The position numbers were made by a program, and so were the translations under genes. The notes beneath the pieces were generated by a model, which was not told where the DNA came from, did not search any database, and saw nothing but the letters and a program-made list of their open reading frames with translations. This document shows positions 7,811-17,476 of a DNA stretch of 64,000 bases, piece after piece. The stretch is from the NCBI RefSeq assembly GCF_017873625.1, contig NZ_JAGGKL010000005.1, positions 62,001 through 126,000 on the forward strand, in the 5' to 3' direction. How positions within the stretch are numbered: position 1 is the stretch's first letter; each line of letters opens with the position of its first letter. The DNA is from Methanobacterium petrolearium (GTDB lineage Archaea; Methanobacteriota; Methanobacteria; Methanobacteriales; Methanobacteriaceae).

Positions 7811-9004
7811 ATGATTGAACTATTATTATTCCTCATCATGCTTTTTATTGTAGCCATAATCTCTTTAAAAATTGATAAACTACCAATTAGTCCGCAGATG
7901 ATATTTATTTTCGCTGGAATCTTATCAGGATGGTTTTTTACAGGTTATGTGGATATTAAAGAACCACCCATTTCCACAACATTATTTTTAATAGCAGAAA
8001 TAGCCCTGGTGTTGGTTTTATTCACCGATGCATCCAGAGTTCCCTTAAAAGATCTTAGAACCAATAACTTACCTCCAAGACTCCTTAGTATTGGACTTAT
8101 ATTAACCATAATTCTGGGGGTCGTGCTTGCAACTTTAATATTTACTGATTTAACTTTTTGGGAAGCAGCAATAATTGGCGTGGTTTTGGCTCCTACCGAC
8201 GCTGCCTTAGGACAGATAGTGGTGAAAAATAAGGGAATACCACTTAAAATCCGTGAAGCACTGGAAATTGAGAGTGGATTAAATGATGGGTTGGTTGTAC
8301 CCTTTTTACTGGTTTTCATTAGCATTGGCATGGCCGCAGAAACATTTTCTCCTACTGGTTACTTCATTAAAGTTGCACTGGAACAGATAGGATTAGGAGT
8401 ACTTGCAGGTCTTGTTGTTGGACTTTTAGGGTCCTGGCTGGTTATAAAATCACGAGACAAAAGCTGGATAACTTCTGAATATCAGAGAATAGCTTTTTTG
8501 GTTCTGGCTATAATCTCATTTATTGTGGCTGATGAAATGGGTGGCAGTGGTTTTATTGCAGCGTTTGTTGGTGGTCTGGCAGCAGGATACATTACTCAGG
8601 ATGCAGGTAAAGTTTTAATGGATTTTGCAGAAACAGAAGGGCAATTTTTAAATTTAACTGTCTTTTTCATTTTAGGCATAGTTATTGTCGGTTTACTGCC
8701 ACATATCACCTGGCAGGTAATTCTTTATGTAATTTTAAGTTTAACTGTTATCCGCATGTTACCGGTGGCTATATCTTTAATCGGGACTAAAATAAATTGG
8801 GATACAGCATTGTTCATGGGATGGTTTGGTCCCAGAGGATTAGCATCAGTAGTGTTGACTAGTTACGCTCTGGAAAGATTAACCACTTTTCCAGGAAAGG
8901 ATACTTTTATCTTAGTGGTTTTTATCACAGTACTAGTTAGTGTAGTGGCCCATGGAGTAACAGCTCTGCCGTTATCAAAAATTTATAGCCAAAGAAATCA
9001 GTAA
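7811..9004 (+). CDS. CPA1-type sodium/proton antiporter
   Basis: Starting at the ATG at 7811 with GGAGAT at 7801-7806, the product has 397 residues and about 12 membrane helices. The ion-binding motifs of NhaP/CPA1 exchangers are present: APTD at 127-130 in the fifth or sixth helix and ESGLNDG at 154-160. The family exchanges Na+ (or K+) for protons across the cytoplasmic membrane and supports pH and salt homeostasis. It lacks a long cytoplasmic tail. A run of seven T after the stop (9016-9022) may end transcription. Confidence 0.88.
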   Translation: MIELLLFLIMLFIVAIISLKIDKLPISPQMIFIFAGILSGWFFTGYVDIKEPPISTTLFLIAEIALVLVLFTDASRVPLKDLRTNNLPPRLLSIGLILTIILGVVLATLIFTDLTFWEAAIIGVVLAPTDAALGQIVVKNKGIPLKIREALEIESGLNDGLVVPFLLVFISIGMAAETFSPTGYFIKVALEQIGLGVLAGLVVGLLGSWLVIKSRDKSWITSEYQRIAFLVLAIISFIVADEMGGSGFIAAFVGGLAAGYITQDAGKVLMDFAETEGQFLNLTVFFILGIVIVGLLPHITWQVILYVILSLTVIRMLPVAISLIGTKINWDTALFMGWFGPRGLASVVLTSYALERLTTFPGKDTFILVVFITVLVSVVAHGVTALPLSKIYSQRNQ

Positions 9005-9045
9005 ATACTATCCCCTTTTTTTACAGGTACATGGTTGTATAAATT

Positions 9046-9086
9046 ATATTCTCATACATAATAGAGAGTATATTTTCATACATAAT
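9046..9086. repeat. 18-bp imperfect direct repeat between convergent genes
   Basis: Two copies of TATATT(C/T)TCATACATAAT (9046-9063 and 9069-9086) differ at one base and are separated by five bases. They lie between the antiporter stop and the stop of the minus-strand gene at 9087, so they may take part in bidirectional transcript ending. No function is established. Confidence 0.6.
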
Positions 9087-9719
9087 CTAGATTTGAGGTG
9101 CACTGTTTATGAGTATTTTATCTCCAATAGCCATGACCATGTGAAGAGGAACTATAATATCATTTCCAGAACCACCCAAACCTTCTAAAATTCCACCTTT
9201 CCCTATGATAAATGCTTCCATGGTTTTGTTCTGGAAATTTACATCTACATCCTTTACTTTACCAATTAAATTTGCATCGATATCCACAACTTCTTTACCA
9301 ATAATTTTATCTTTTATTCTCATAATACTCATCCCTTTCATCCCTCCATAACTAGATTCAGGGACTAACTTTACATTATCACCAGTTGCACTGATATTTT
9401 TGTCAATATATCCTTTTCCGGCATCATATTCATTTTCCACAATGAAATCTTTGTCAAGGTTGTTTAAATCATTTGACACGGTTATAAATCTTTTTTCAAG
9501 TTCTAATGCGTAGGGATCACTTTTGGCGGCAAATTCCAATTCTTCTGACAACTGATGGCTATATTCATTTTGAAATGGGTTTGTTTGGTTGGATACATCA
9601 TTTGTGTCTGTTCCATGGCTTAATTTTTCTTTTATCTGCCCATGCAGTCCAGAAATATTTTTACTATCGCTTGAAAGTTTTTCACTAATTTTTAGACTAT
9701 TTTGATTTATTTTAGGCAT
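9087..9719 (-). CDS. PRC-barrel domain protein
   Basis: The 210-residue protein has a hydrophilic, Asn/Ser/Lys-rich N-terminal region (1-125) of low complexity. A C-terminal PRC-barrel follows (about 130-207: MRIKDKIIGKEVVDIDANLI, then KVKDVDVNF and DIIVPLHMVMAIGDKILI). PRC-barrels occur in photosynthetic reaction centre H, RimM and many small archaeal proteins, where they act as binding modules. The N-terminal part is unrecognised. A GGAGG site precedes the ATG. Confidence 0.72.
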   Translation of the reverse strand: MPKINQNSLKISEKLSSDSKNISGLHGQIKEKLSHGTDTNDVSNQTNPFQNEYSHQLSEELEFAAKSDPYALELEKRFITVSNDLNNLDKDFIVENEYDAGKGYIDKNISATGDNVKLVPESSYGGMKGMSIMRIKDKIIGKEVVDIDANLIGKVKDVDVNFQNKTMEAFIIGKGGILEGLGGSGNDIIVPLHMVMAIGDKILINSAPQI

Positions 9720-9789
9720 AAAAACTCCTCCAAATGGATTAAATGAACCACAAGTAATTTAAATCATAACGCATTAAACTACTCAAATT

Positions 9790-9882
9790 TCAAAACCACA
9801 TCCCCTTTTTCATTATTAAAGGATTTTCACTGACTTGTATAAGTACTAAAAGAATTATTAGAAGAAAAGTCAATATTCGCAT
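9790..9882 (-). CDS. 30-residue single-helix membrane peptide
   Basis: An ATG at 9880-9882 is preceded by AAGGAG at an ideal distance and opens a 30-codon frame. Residues 4-17 are almost purely aliphatic, followed by a polar SENP and a basic MKKG segment, as in a small inner-membrane peptide. It has the same layout as the peptide at 40060-40152 (hydrophobic helix, then N-x-P-L and lysines). Without comparison to other genomes its coding status is only probable. Confidence 0.45.
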   Translation of the reverse strand: MRILTFLLIILLVLIQVSENPLIMKKGMWF

Positions 9883-10249
9883 ATTTTACTCCTTAATAGA
9901 TCCACCACCCTTAGATCCACCAATTCTTCTTGAACCCTTTAAGAACAATCATCTCTATTAAACGTAGGTTCATGTTTATTTTTTTATTTTTAATCGTAGT
10001 TAACAGTTGTCCAATATGAAACACATTACAAAACTTAACCTTGGAAAAATCATAATTTTGAATGCTAGGAATTCAATTTTAGAGGTAACGTTTAGGTAAA
10101 AAAATCATTTAAAATCCATTAAAAGATAAATATTTAATGATTCTCTAAAAATAAAAGAGATTAAGATAAATATTTCATTTTTAATAGTTTATAACCATAA
10201 GACTCATAAATAAAACCAGAACTATATATATGATTAAGGAGCGAACTGG
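9883..10249. other. AT-rich intergenic region upstream of the KefB-type gene
   Basis: No gene is recognised here. The right end carries TATA-like sequences (CATAAATAAAACC near 10204 and CTATATATATG near 10222) and the AAGGAG ribosome binding site at 10236-10241 of the antiporter gene. Confidence 0.5.
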
Positions 10250-12184
10250 ATGGAGATACCCTTATTAAAAAATGTAGTCATAATAATAGGATTAGCAGTT
10301 TTAGTCCTTTTAATATTCCGTAAAATTAGAATCCCTGCGATTTTAGCATTTTTTGTAACAGGTTTATTAGCTGGTCCCCATGGATTGGGTCTGATAAGTT
10401 CTCCAGATGAAGTTAGTCTTTTGGCAGATTTGGGAGTGATTTTCCTCCTTTTTACCATAGGAATAGAGTTTTCCCTGGAAAAGTTTTCTCAGATAAAAAG
10501 ATACGTGGTTATTGGTGGTTCACTGCAGCTTACACTAACCTTAGCTGCGGTATATTTAATCTGTTTAAGTTTAGGTTTTAACTCATCAGAATCTATTTTC
10601 ATCGGGTTTCTGGTTTCTTTTAGCAGCACTGCCATTGTTTTGCGCCTTCTCCAGGAAAAAGATCAGATGGACAGTATCCATGGGCAGATATCCCTGGGAA
10701 TCCTAATTTTCCAGGACATTGCCGTTGTTCTGGTAATCCTTTTTACTCCAGTACTAGCCGGCATCAACAATGTAACTGCAACTAACTGGCCCCTGTTAAT
10801 TGCCATGGGTGCGGGTTTAATTTTATTCACTTTCATCAGTGCTAAATGGATCGTACCTGAACTTTTACATTACGTTGCCCGGTTTAAAAGCAGAGAATTG
10901 TTCCTTTTAACTATCATCTTAATATGTTTTGGAATCACCTGGATAACATCAAGTATAGGTTTATCAACGGCATTAGGGGCTTTTTTAGCGGGGTTGATTA
11001 TTTCCAATACTGATTACAGTCACCAGGCCCTGGGAAATGTTTTACCATTCCAGGATATATTTATGAGTTTCTTTTTTGTTTCCATAGGAATGCTATTGAA
11101 TCCAAGTTTCATGGCAGAAAACCTGCTTTTGATAATAGCCATTACCCTTGCTGTTCTTATTTTAAAGTCACTTATCACTGGTATCACTGCTGGGCTGTTA
11201 GGGTTATCATTCAGGGTCATGATTTTAGTGGGTTTGATATTAAGTCAGATAGGTGAATTTTCTTTCATCTTGGCTGCAACCGGACTCCAACTGGGAATTG
11301 TTAATCAAAACTTTTTCCAGATATTTCTAGCAGTTTCCCTTATCACTATGTCGGTAACTCCGTTTATAATGGCCATTGCACCCCTCATATCCAATTTTTC
11401 TGATAAATTACCCCTACCTCCCAGAATTAAACACGGATTTTATCCATTTAAAACCCCACCTGAAGAAGTTCTAAGTGACCATCTAGTAATAGTTGGTTTT
11501 GGTATAAATGGGAAGAACATGGCTAAAGCCGCTTCAAAAGCACAAATTCCCTATGTGGTTGTTGAAATAAACCCCGAAATCGTGAGAAATGAAAAAGTTC
11601 ATGGAGAATCCATCTATTTTGGTGATGCTGCCCATGGAACTGTCTTAAAAAATGTTAATATAAGGGAGGCACGGATAATGGTGGTGGCAATTTCAGATCC
11701 AATAGGAACCCTTAAAATCCTGGATGTTGCCAAAAAACTCAATCCAAACATCTATATTATCGTCAGAACGCGATACATTAGAGATATGGAAAACTTGTAT
11801 CAGATGGGTGCTGATGAGATAATACCTGAAGAATTTGAAACTTCAATTGAAATCTTCAGCAGGGTGCTGGATCAGTACGATTTATCAAAAGAACAGATCG
11901 ATGATTTCATTACGGAAATCCGCTCTGATGGTTACCAGATGTTCAGAACTCTTTCCCAGGACGAATCGGTCACCTGCACACTAAACAATGGTGCAAACAC
12001 TGAGGTGTTCTCAATACCCGTGGGGAGTGATATGGATGGAGAAGTTCTTACCAAATTTATGGAAAATTATAATGGTGAAGTGTTGGCAGTTGTTAGAAAT
12101 TCAAAAACATTTAAAGATCCAGATATTAATTTTAAGATCTTAGAAGATGACATGGTTATTATGGCTGGCGAAAAAAGGGAATAA
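10250..12184 (+). CDS. CPA2 (KefB-type) cation/proton antiporter with RCK domain
   Basis: The 644-residue protein has a membrane domain of about 12-13 helices (1-390) with the FQDIAVV motif at 154-160, the Gln-Asp pair typical of K+-handling Kef-type members. An RCK/TrkA-N domain follows (about 405-530) with the dinucleotide-binding sequence VIVGFGINGKN and the acidic VVEINPE strand end. A TrkA-C domain (about 570-644) ends the protein. It probably exchanges K+ or Na+ for H+, gated by nucleotide binding to the RCK part. The ATG has a good AAGGAG site. Confidence 0.88.
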   Translation: MEIPLLKNVVIIIGLAVLVLLIFRKIRIPAILAFFVTGLLAGPHGLGLISSPDEVSLLADLGVIFLLFTIGIEFSLEKFSQIKRYVVIGGSLQLTLTLAAVYLICLSLGFNSSESIFIGFLVSFSSTAIVLRLLQEKDQMDSIHGQISLGILIFQDIAVVLVILFTPVLAGINNVTATNWPLLIAMGAGLILFTFISAKWIVPELLHYVARFKSRELFLLTIILICFGITWITSSIGLSTALGAFLAGLIISNTDYSHQALGNVLPFQDIFMSFFFVSIGMLLNPSFMAENLLLIIAITLAVLILKSLITGITAGLLGLSFRVMILVGLILSQIGEFSFILAATGLQLGIVNQNFFQIFLAVSLITMSVTPFIMAIAPLISNFSDKLPLPPRIKHGFYPFKTPPEEVLSDHLVIVGFGINGKNMAKAASKAQIPYVVVEINPEIVRNEKVHGESIYFGDAAHGTVLKNVNIREARIMVVAISDPIGTLKILDVAKKLNPNIYIIVRTRYIRDMENLYQMGADEIIPEEFETSIEIFSRVLDQYDLSKEQIDDFITEIRSDGYQMFRTLSQDESVTCTLNNGANTEVFSIPVGSDMDGEVLTKFMENYNGEVLAVVRNSKTFKDPDINFKILEDDMVIMAGEKRE

Positions 12185-12243
12185 TTATTGTAATATTTTC
12201 CATGAGTAAACTAATCATAGTTCATTGAAAACCATTTATTTAT

Positions 12244-14859
12244 CTAAATCCTCTCTTTGTATTTTAGTTCCTTAAATTTAATGGTATATCTGGTTCCATT
12301 CTCCCTATCCAGCTTTAAAGTTCCATCTAACTGTTTTACCAGACTCATCACCAATTGTAATCCAAGGGTTTCTGTTTTTCCAGGCTCCAGATCCTCAGGT
12401 ATTCCTATTCCGTTGTCTGAAATAATTAAAACATAACCTTGATTTTTTAATTTAAAAATGGTTTTTATATTTCCCTTTCCATGGTTTGGAAAGGCGTATT
12501 TAACGCTATTAGTAATTAATTCGTTTATTATAAGGCCTAAAGGTATGGCTGTATCTATACCAATATTAACATCCTCAATGTCTAGTTCCCAGTTAATAGT
12601 TTCCATTTTAATGCCATATGAATAGAATATATCGGAAACAAGATTTTTGAGGTACTCTTTAAAATTTATTTTTGAAAAACTATCTGACTTGTATAGTTTC
12701 TCATGGACCATGGCCATACTTTTCACCCGACCCTGACTCTCTTTCAGTACTCCCACAGTTTCATCTAAATCTTCAAACTGTATCTGCAGGTTCAGGAGAC
12801 TGGAAATGATCTGCATATTGTTCTTTACCCGATGGTGAATTTCTCTAAGTAGAACCTCTTTTTCTTCGAGAGATTCTATTATTCTGTTTTCTGCTTTTTT
12901 ACGCTTAGTGATATCCTCCAAAAGGAGAGTAATTCCCATAGTTTTATTTCCTTTCTTCAAGAGCGTGTAATGGGCCACCACTATTTTTTCTTCACCATTA
13001 ACGTTGGTGAAGGCCCATTCAGTTTTAGAAATATCCCTTCCAAACATTACATCTTTAAATGAGGATAAAGCTTCTTTTGTATCAATTTTAATTTTTGGCA
13101 GAAGAGTAATCAAGTTTTTTCCAATTAATTCTTCTTTTTTTAAACCTAAAATTTTCAATGCTTTTTGATTGGCTTCCATCACATTTCCCTTATTGTCAAA
13201 TAATATTATAGCTTCACCAGCAGTATCGATAACTGTCCTGTATTTATTTTCACTTTCTTTTAATTGTTCTTCTGACTTTTTACGATCACTTATATTGGTG
13301 ATAACTCCAATAAGCCCCTTGAGCGAACCATCATCATTATGTAACCGGTTGGAAGATATTTGACCCCAGAAAACAGATCCATCTTTTCTTTGGTAAAGTC
13401 TTTCCTGTGACACATAGTCAATTTCACCATTAAGCAGTGTTAACATACTTTTTTCTGCTTCTTCTCTTACATTGTCACTTGTTAGGTCCAAGTAACTCAT
13501 ACCAATAAGTTCAGAAAGATTAAAGTTGAACATTTCGGCCATGTGTTGATTTGCAAAATCAATAAAACCCTGTTTATCCACCAAAATTATGCCTGATTTA
13601 ACTGTGTTGAAAATGGCAGCGATTTGCTCTTCACTTTCCTTTAATTTCAATTCAGATCTCTTACGATCAGTGATGTCCATAAACATACCTGAAATCACAT
13701 TATCTTCTAGACTGGCACTTACCAGCACATTTACTTTTTCACCAGCTTTACCAACAGCTTGAACTTCGCAATCGGTAAATTTACCATTTTTTTCCAGTTC
13801 ATGGAGAAATTTAAACCTTTTTTCCTGGTTTTCATATAGTTTTATGATATTATTTTTCTTCAATTCATCAGCATTGGCATAATGGAATATTTTAGCCATA
13901 GACTCATTGGCAAAAAGTATTTCCCCCTCTAAATTTGTTTTGAAAACCCCCACTAGTGAATTATCAACCAGCTCCCTGTAACTCCTTTCACTTTCTTTGA
14001 GAGCATTTTCAGCCTGTTTAAGCTCTTCTACCATGAGTCGGTATTTTTCTTCACTCTTTTTGAGAGATTCTTGGCCTTTTTTAAGGTTAGTAACATCTCG
14101 GATAGTTTCAATAGCGCCTTTTATATTTCCTTCTCCATTATAGAGAGTTGCAGCTTTACCCCACAGAATACGTTTTGTTCCCTGAACCAAACCTTTATTT
14201 TCACCTAAAAGTCCGTTACCATCCCTTTCTATGAATTTGTATTTTTTTTGTAATTTGGCATTGGATTTGTTCACCAGATCAATCAGTATTGGTCGACGTT
14301 CACCATAAAAAGGTAGTGAATATTCGTAGTTTCCTTTTCCAATCATATCCTCTGCTTTAATTCCAGTCATTTCTTCAATGGCCCGATTCCATGAAATAAC
14401 CACGCCTTTCTCATCAATTACCAGATTGGCGTCAGGTAAAAATTCAATAATATCATTTAAAAGTTGCTGAGACTCTTTTAATTTATCTTCGGCTGTTTTT
14501 CTTTGGGTAATATCTGTAGCTATGTGAATAATTTTATCTAGTTTCCCCTTTTTATCGAAAATAGGGGTGCAGGAGACCAGTGCATATCCTCCGAAAGTTT
14601 CCATTTCCATTTCAACTGGTTCATTAACACCTTCTTTAATTAACATTTCCAGAGGGCAGTGACTTGGGGCTTCTTTAGAATCAATGTTATGGATAAGTTC
14701 AAAACACTGTTTTCCAAGTATTTCATTCTCAGATAAGCCCATATATTCTTGTGAAGCTTTATTAGCAGCTAAAATAAAATGTGATGCATCTAAAATAAGT
14801 GCGGGGTGATTAATTGCTTGGAAAAAGTCTTTCCAATTTATATTATTTTCTTCCAACAA
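12244..14859 (-). CDS. multi-PAS sensor histidine kinase (HisKA_2 type)
   Basis: The soluble 871-residue protein contains five PAS domains (roughly 10-120, 130-265, 290-405, 410-530, 535-655), each ending in a D(I/V)T-x-(R/L)K linker. A HisKA_2 dimerisation region around residue 665 carries the phospho-acceptor histidine in LREIHHRVKNNMQIISSLL, followed by an HATPase domain with NELITNSVKYAF and DNGIGIPE. No membrane segment or receiver domain is present, so it likely senses a cytoplasmic cue (redox, small molecule) and passes phosphate to a separate regulator. Translation starts at a TTG behind GGTGGT. No response regulator is adjacent. Confidence 0.9.
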   Translation of the reverse strand: MLEENNINWKDFFQAINHPALILDASHFILAANKASQEYMGLSENEILGKQCFELIHNIDSKEAPSHCPLEMLIKEGVNEPVEMEMETFGGYALVSCTPIFDKKGKLDKIIHIATDITQRKTAEDKLKESQQLLNDIIEFLPDANLVIDEKGVVISWNRAIEEMTGIKAEDMIGKGNYEYSLPFYGERRPILIDLVNKSNAKLQKKYKFIERDGNGLLGENKGLVQGTKRILWGKAATLYNGEGNIKGAIETIRDVTNLKKGQESLKKSEEKYRLMVEELKQAENALKESERSYRELVDNSLVGVFKTNLEGEILFANESMAKIFHYANADELKKNNIIKLYENQEKRFKFLHELEKNGKFTDCEVQAVGKAGEKVNVLVSASLEDNVISGMFMDITDRKRSELKLKESEEQIAAIFNTVKSGIILVDKQGFIDFANQHMAEMFNFNLSELIGMSYLDLTSDNVREEAEKSMLTLLNGEIDYVSQERLYQRKDGSVFWGQISSNRLHNDDGSLKGLIGVITNISDRKKSEEQLKESENKYRTVIDTAGEAIILFDNKGNVMEANQKALKILGLKKEELIGKNLITLLPKIKIDTKEALSSFKDVMFGRDISKTEWAFTNVNGEEKIVVAHYTLLKKGNKTMGITLLLEDITKRKKAENRIIESLEEKEVLLREIHHRVKNNMQIISSLLNLQIQFEDLDETVGVLKESQGRVKSMAMVHEKLYKSDSFSKINFKEYLKNLVSDIFYSYGIKMETINWELDIEDVNIGIDTAIPLGLIINELITNSVKYAFPNHGKGNIKTIFKLKNQGYVLIISDNGIGIPEDLEPGKTETLGLQLVMSLVKQLDGTLKLDRENGTRYTIKFKELKYKERI

Positions 14860-15260
14860 AGTACCACCTATTAACTTAAAAATAGTATATATTTTATCTC
14901 TTATATTAATTATAACTTCTGAATTAAAATATTACAGAACATAGTAGCCTTATAAAAAGAATAAATCAATTCTTATTAAAGAATAATTTAAATAAATTCG
15001 TGTTCTAATTTTTTTATTAAATCTACACTAATCAATGTTGTTTCACAGATATCAGGGTGTGTAAGTTCAGATCTTAATAAAAGAGTTATCATTAAATATT
15101 AAACATTCTATGCTTTGTTGTTTAAATCTATGTTCATGGCTAAAGGGGATTGTGTTGAAATTAAGCTTCAAATGTCGGCTGAAAAGCTTGATAAAATAAT
15201 TAAAATGTTGGAAAAGATGTAAAAGTTTTAAACAGATTATATTTTATTAAAAATTGATAT
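14860..15260. other. intergenic region left of the decayed stomatin gene
   Basis: No gene is supported. An in-frame stop at 15255-15257 immediately precedes the stomatin-like remnant, showing that its 5' part is lost or scrambled here. A 30-codon frame at 15130-15222 lacks a ribosome binding site. Confidence 0.4.
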
Positions 15261-15591
15261 TTGGGTGATTTAGAACTGGATCAAACTTTAAATTCATGGG
15301 AAATGATCAACACCCAGCTCAGGGAAGTTTTAGATGATGCCACTGATAAATGGGGTAGTAAGGTTGTTAGGGTAGAAATACAGCGGATAGAACCCCCTAA
15401 AGATATAGTAGAGGCTATGTCTAAGCAGATGAAGGCTGAAAGAATGAAAAGGGCTGCTGTATTGGGAGCTGAGTTTATAAACAATCTGAAATTAAGCGAG
15501 CTGAGGGTGATAAACAGGCAGCTATTTAGAGGCTGAAGGTAAAGCAGAAGCCATTAAAAAGATAACAATTAATGAATCTCTGTTTAATTAA
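15261..15591 (+). pseudogene. remnant of a stomatin/band-7 (SPFH) protein gene
   Basis: The frame from 15261 encodes a clear piece of a stomatin-like protein: GDLELDQTL, then LREVLDDATDKWG, VEIQRIEPPKDI and MSKQMKAERMKRAA. After GAE near 15472 the expected continuation (YKQSEIKRAEGDKQAAI) is found in another frame. After a second single-base loss near 15525 the sequence LEAEGKAEAIKKI resumes in a third frame and ends at 15591. The N-terminal membrane anchor and most of the SPFH domain are missing. With a 5' truncation and two single-base deletions this is a decayed gene. Confidence 0.8.
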
Positions 15592-15971
15592 GCGGTCATG
15601 TTTTTAATGGGAATTAGACCTCATACTAATTCAAGTAGAATTTTTAAGCCCAATGAATAAAATCTAAAAAACAGGGTTAGATGTGTACTGAATTGGCATA
15701 ATTTTGGCATCATTTGGGGAAAACTATTTTTAAAGTGTATTTTAGAGTATAAGGCATGAACTAAGAATTTTCTTCATCCATATTTCTGTCAGATGAACCC
15801 CCACTGGACTTATGGATTCTTAAACTGGGGCCATAATCCTAAATATAAGTGAACTCCCTTAAAAAACGAGAATGTTCCTCTTATTATGGTAACACCTGAA
15901 CTTTTGTGGTGGATGTTGGTCAATAGGAAGATAAATCTTAGGGATAGTAAAATATTATGAAAAATACACGG

Positions 15972-16044
15972 TAACCACGTTGGTTATAAGCCTTCAGACA
16001 TCCATTTTTAACTACCTCTGATAAAACCTCCATTCTGAAGGCTT
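15972..16044. repeat. pair of inverted repeats, possible structured RNA or element remnant
   Basis: TAACCA-CGT-TGGTTA (15972-15986) is a perfect short hairpin. Directly after it, AAGCCTTCAGA (15988-15998) is repeated in perfect inverted orientation as TCTGAAGGCTT (16034-16044) across a 35-base loop. Both precede the next gene's TATA box, so they are not in its leader. They could be a small RNA, a terminator-like structure or the scar of a mobile element. Confidence 0.5.
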
Positions 16045-16097
16045 CACCCTCATATTTTATCTATTTTTTTCATTTGAACTTATTCTGTGTTTAAATT

Positions 16098-16108
16098 GTA
16101 TATAAAAC
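16098..16108 (+). promoter_or_regulatory. TATA box for the membrane-protein gene at 16148
   Basis: GTATATAAAAC is a good archaeal TATA box about 40 bases before the ATG. It would give a leader of roughly 15-20 bases, which fits the absence of a clear ribosome binding site. Confidence 0.4.
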
Positions 16109-16147
16109 GAAAATTTTTATATTCCAATTACATATAAATAACGATTA

Positions 16148-17089
16148 ATGGCATCCAAAGCAAAGAATTTGGGTTTAATTATATTATTTGTGTTCCTCTT
16201 ATTTTTATCATTAGAATCATTAAGCGCCCATCAACCTCGACTTGACACTGGAACTGCTGTTTCTATTGAAAACCCAATTATCGTGGATAACCCGGAAATA
16301 TCTCAAGCATTTTACGGACAATTAAATGGTGAACCAGTTTATTATCAGATAAAATCTGATAAACCATTTGAATTGTATCTAAATTTGCTGGTACCCACCA
16401 GTCCAGGACAAGGGGGTGAATTAGTATCAGCAAAGGTTACAGATTCATCAGGAAACGTGGTAATGTTTTTAAACGGCACTAATTCAACATGGAATCCCTA
16501 TTTTGAGGAATTTGGGGGAGATTATTATCTTAAAGGTCCGGAAGCCACCCTTGAAATTCCTGCAGGAACCTATATTATTGAGGTATTCAACTCCCAGAAC
16601 CAGGGAAAATACTCATTAGCCATTGGAAAAATAGAGGCATTTCCTGCCAACGAAGCCATAACTGCTTTGTTTACTTTACCACTCCTTAAAGAAGAATTTT
16701 TTGCCAAACCCATTTCCACCCTCTTTTTTGAGTTTGTAGGAATCATTCTTGCACTGGGAAGTCTTACGGTCTTATTCTCCCTCCTGGTGAAGTCCAGAAA
16801 GTCTGAGGAAATTACCAAAATCATGCTAAAAGTTTGGGGGATCATAAAGCCAGTTTTATGGTATGGAACAATCATAGCCACTGTAGTATGGTTTTTAGTG
16901 ATTTACAACGATCCTTTAAATATATTGGGAGTGTTTAACAGTTTAATCCTAATCATAATTCTCATAATGACATGGTTAGTTAGTTCTAAGACATCTAAGG
17001 CTAGTTTCGGGAAGCTGCCCATCATATCTCATGGTATCTTAATTATATCGTGGTGGATATTTGCATTCCTGGCAATATCAGTTATTTAA
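16148..17089 (+). CDS. secreted-domain membrane protein
   Basis: The 313-residue protein begins with a signal-like segment (residues 8-26). An extracytoplasmic beta-rich domain of about 150 residues follows, with an N-glycosylation-type NGTNST, and then about four membrane helices in the C-terminal 130 residues (190-212, 233-252, 257-276, 288-310). The external domain contains TYIIEVFNSQNQGKYSLAIG, a strand pattern seen in pre-peptidase-type beta-sandwiches. No enzyme motif is visible. The next gene starts 10 bases downstream, so the two are probably co-transcribed. Confidence 0.65.
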   Translation: MASKAKNLGLIILFVFLLFLSLESLSAHQPRLDTGTAVSIENPIIVDNPEISQAFYGQLNGEPVYYQIKSDKPFELYLNLLVPTSPGQGGELVSAKVTDSSGNVVMFLNGTNSTWNPYFEEFGGDYYLKGPEATLEIPAGTYIIEVFNSQNQGKYSLAIGKIEAFPANEAITALFTLPLLKEEFFAKPISTLFFEFVGIILALGSLTVLFSLLVKSRKSEEITKIMLKVWGIIKPVLWYGTIIATVVWFLVIYNDPLNILGVFNSLILIIILIMTWLVSSKTSKASFGKLPIISHGILIISWWIFAFLAISVI

Positions 17090-17099
17090 TGGTGATTAA

Positions 17100-17396
17100 A
17101 TGGATAAATTTGAAAAGTTAACAGAAGAACTGAGTCAATTGAGTGATGAAGAATATGTAAAAAAGATTAAAGAATTAGGAACAGATTGTGTTTGCCCTAT
17201 CTGCCCCAGCTACAATGACTGTGCCAAGGACAAACAGGAAAATGTATTCTGCATCACCGGGAAAAGTGATGGTTGCATTACCATGGAGATGGGATGTCTA
17301 TGTCCCACCTGCCCCCTTGCCCAAAAATACGAAATAGGGGTCATGTACAACTTTTACTGCCACCGTGGCACTGAAATAAAACAGAAAAAGGGATAA
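17100..17396 (+). CDS. DUF2769 cysteine-rich protein
   Basis: The 98-residue protein has a helical N terminus (1-28) and then the DUF2769 cysteine pattern CVCPICPSYNDCAKDK...CITG and CLCPTCPLA...FYCHRG, nine or more cysteines likely binding Fe-S or zinc. DUF2769 is largely restricted to methanogens and other anaerobes and has no known function. A GGTGAT site lies just before the ATG, between it and the stop of the upstream membrane-protein gene. Confidence 0.8.
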   Translation: MDKFEKLTEELSQLSDEEYVKKIKELGTDCVCPICPSYNDCAKDKQENVFCITGKSDGCITMEMGCLCPTCPLAQKYEIGVMYNFYCHRGTEIKQKKG

Positions 17397-17476
17397 AATA
17401 ATGATCAAAGTTTAAAAGATTTACCCTTCATCCATATTCTTTTTGCACATGATTAAAAAAACATATTCGTGACATC

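Larger units (their letters stand above)
15592..16147. other. long intergenic region with inverted repeats
   Basis: No coding gene is recognised in these 556 bases. They hold two inverted repeats (15972-15986 and 15988-16044, listed separately) and the TATA box of the next gene near 16098-16108. Confidence 0.5.

Noticed and set aside
15130..15222. 30-codon plus-strand frame encoding a charged helix (MSAEKLDKIIKMLEKM end)
   Set aside because: No ribosome binding site or promoter, and it sits in decayed sequence beside the stomatin remnant; more likely chance or residue of a lost gene.
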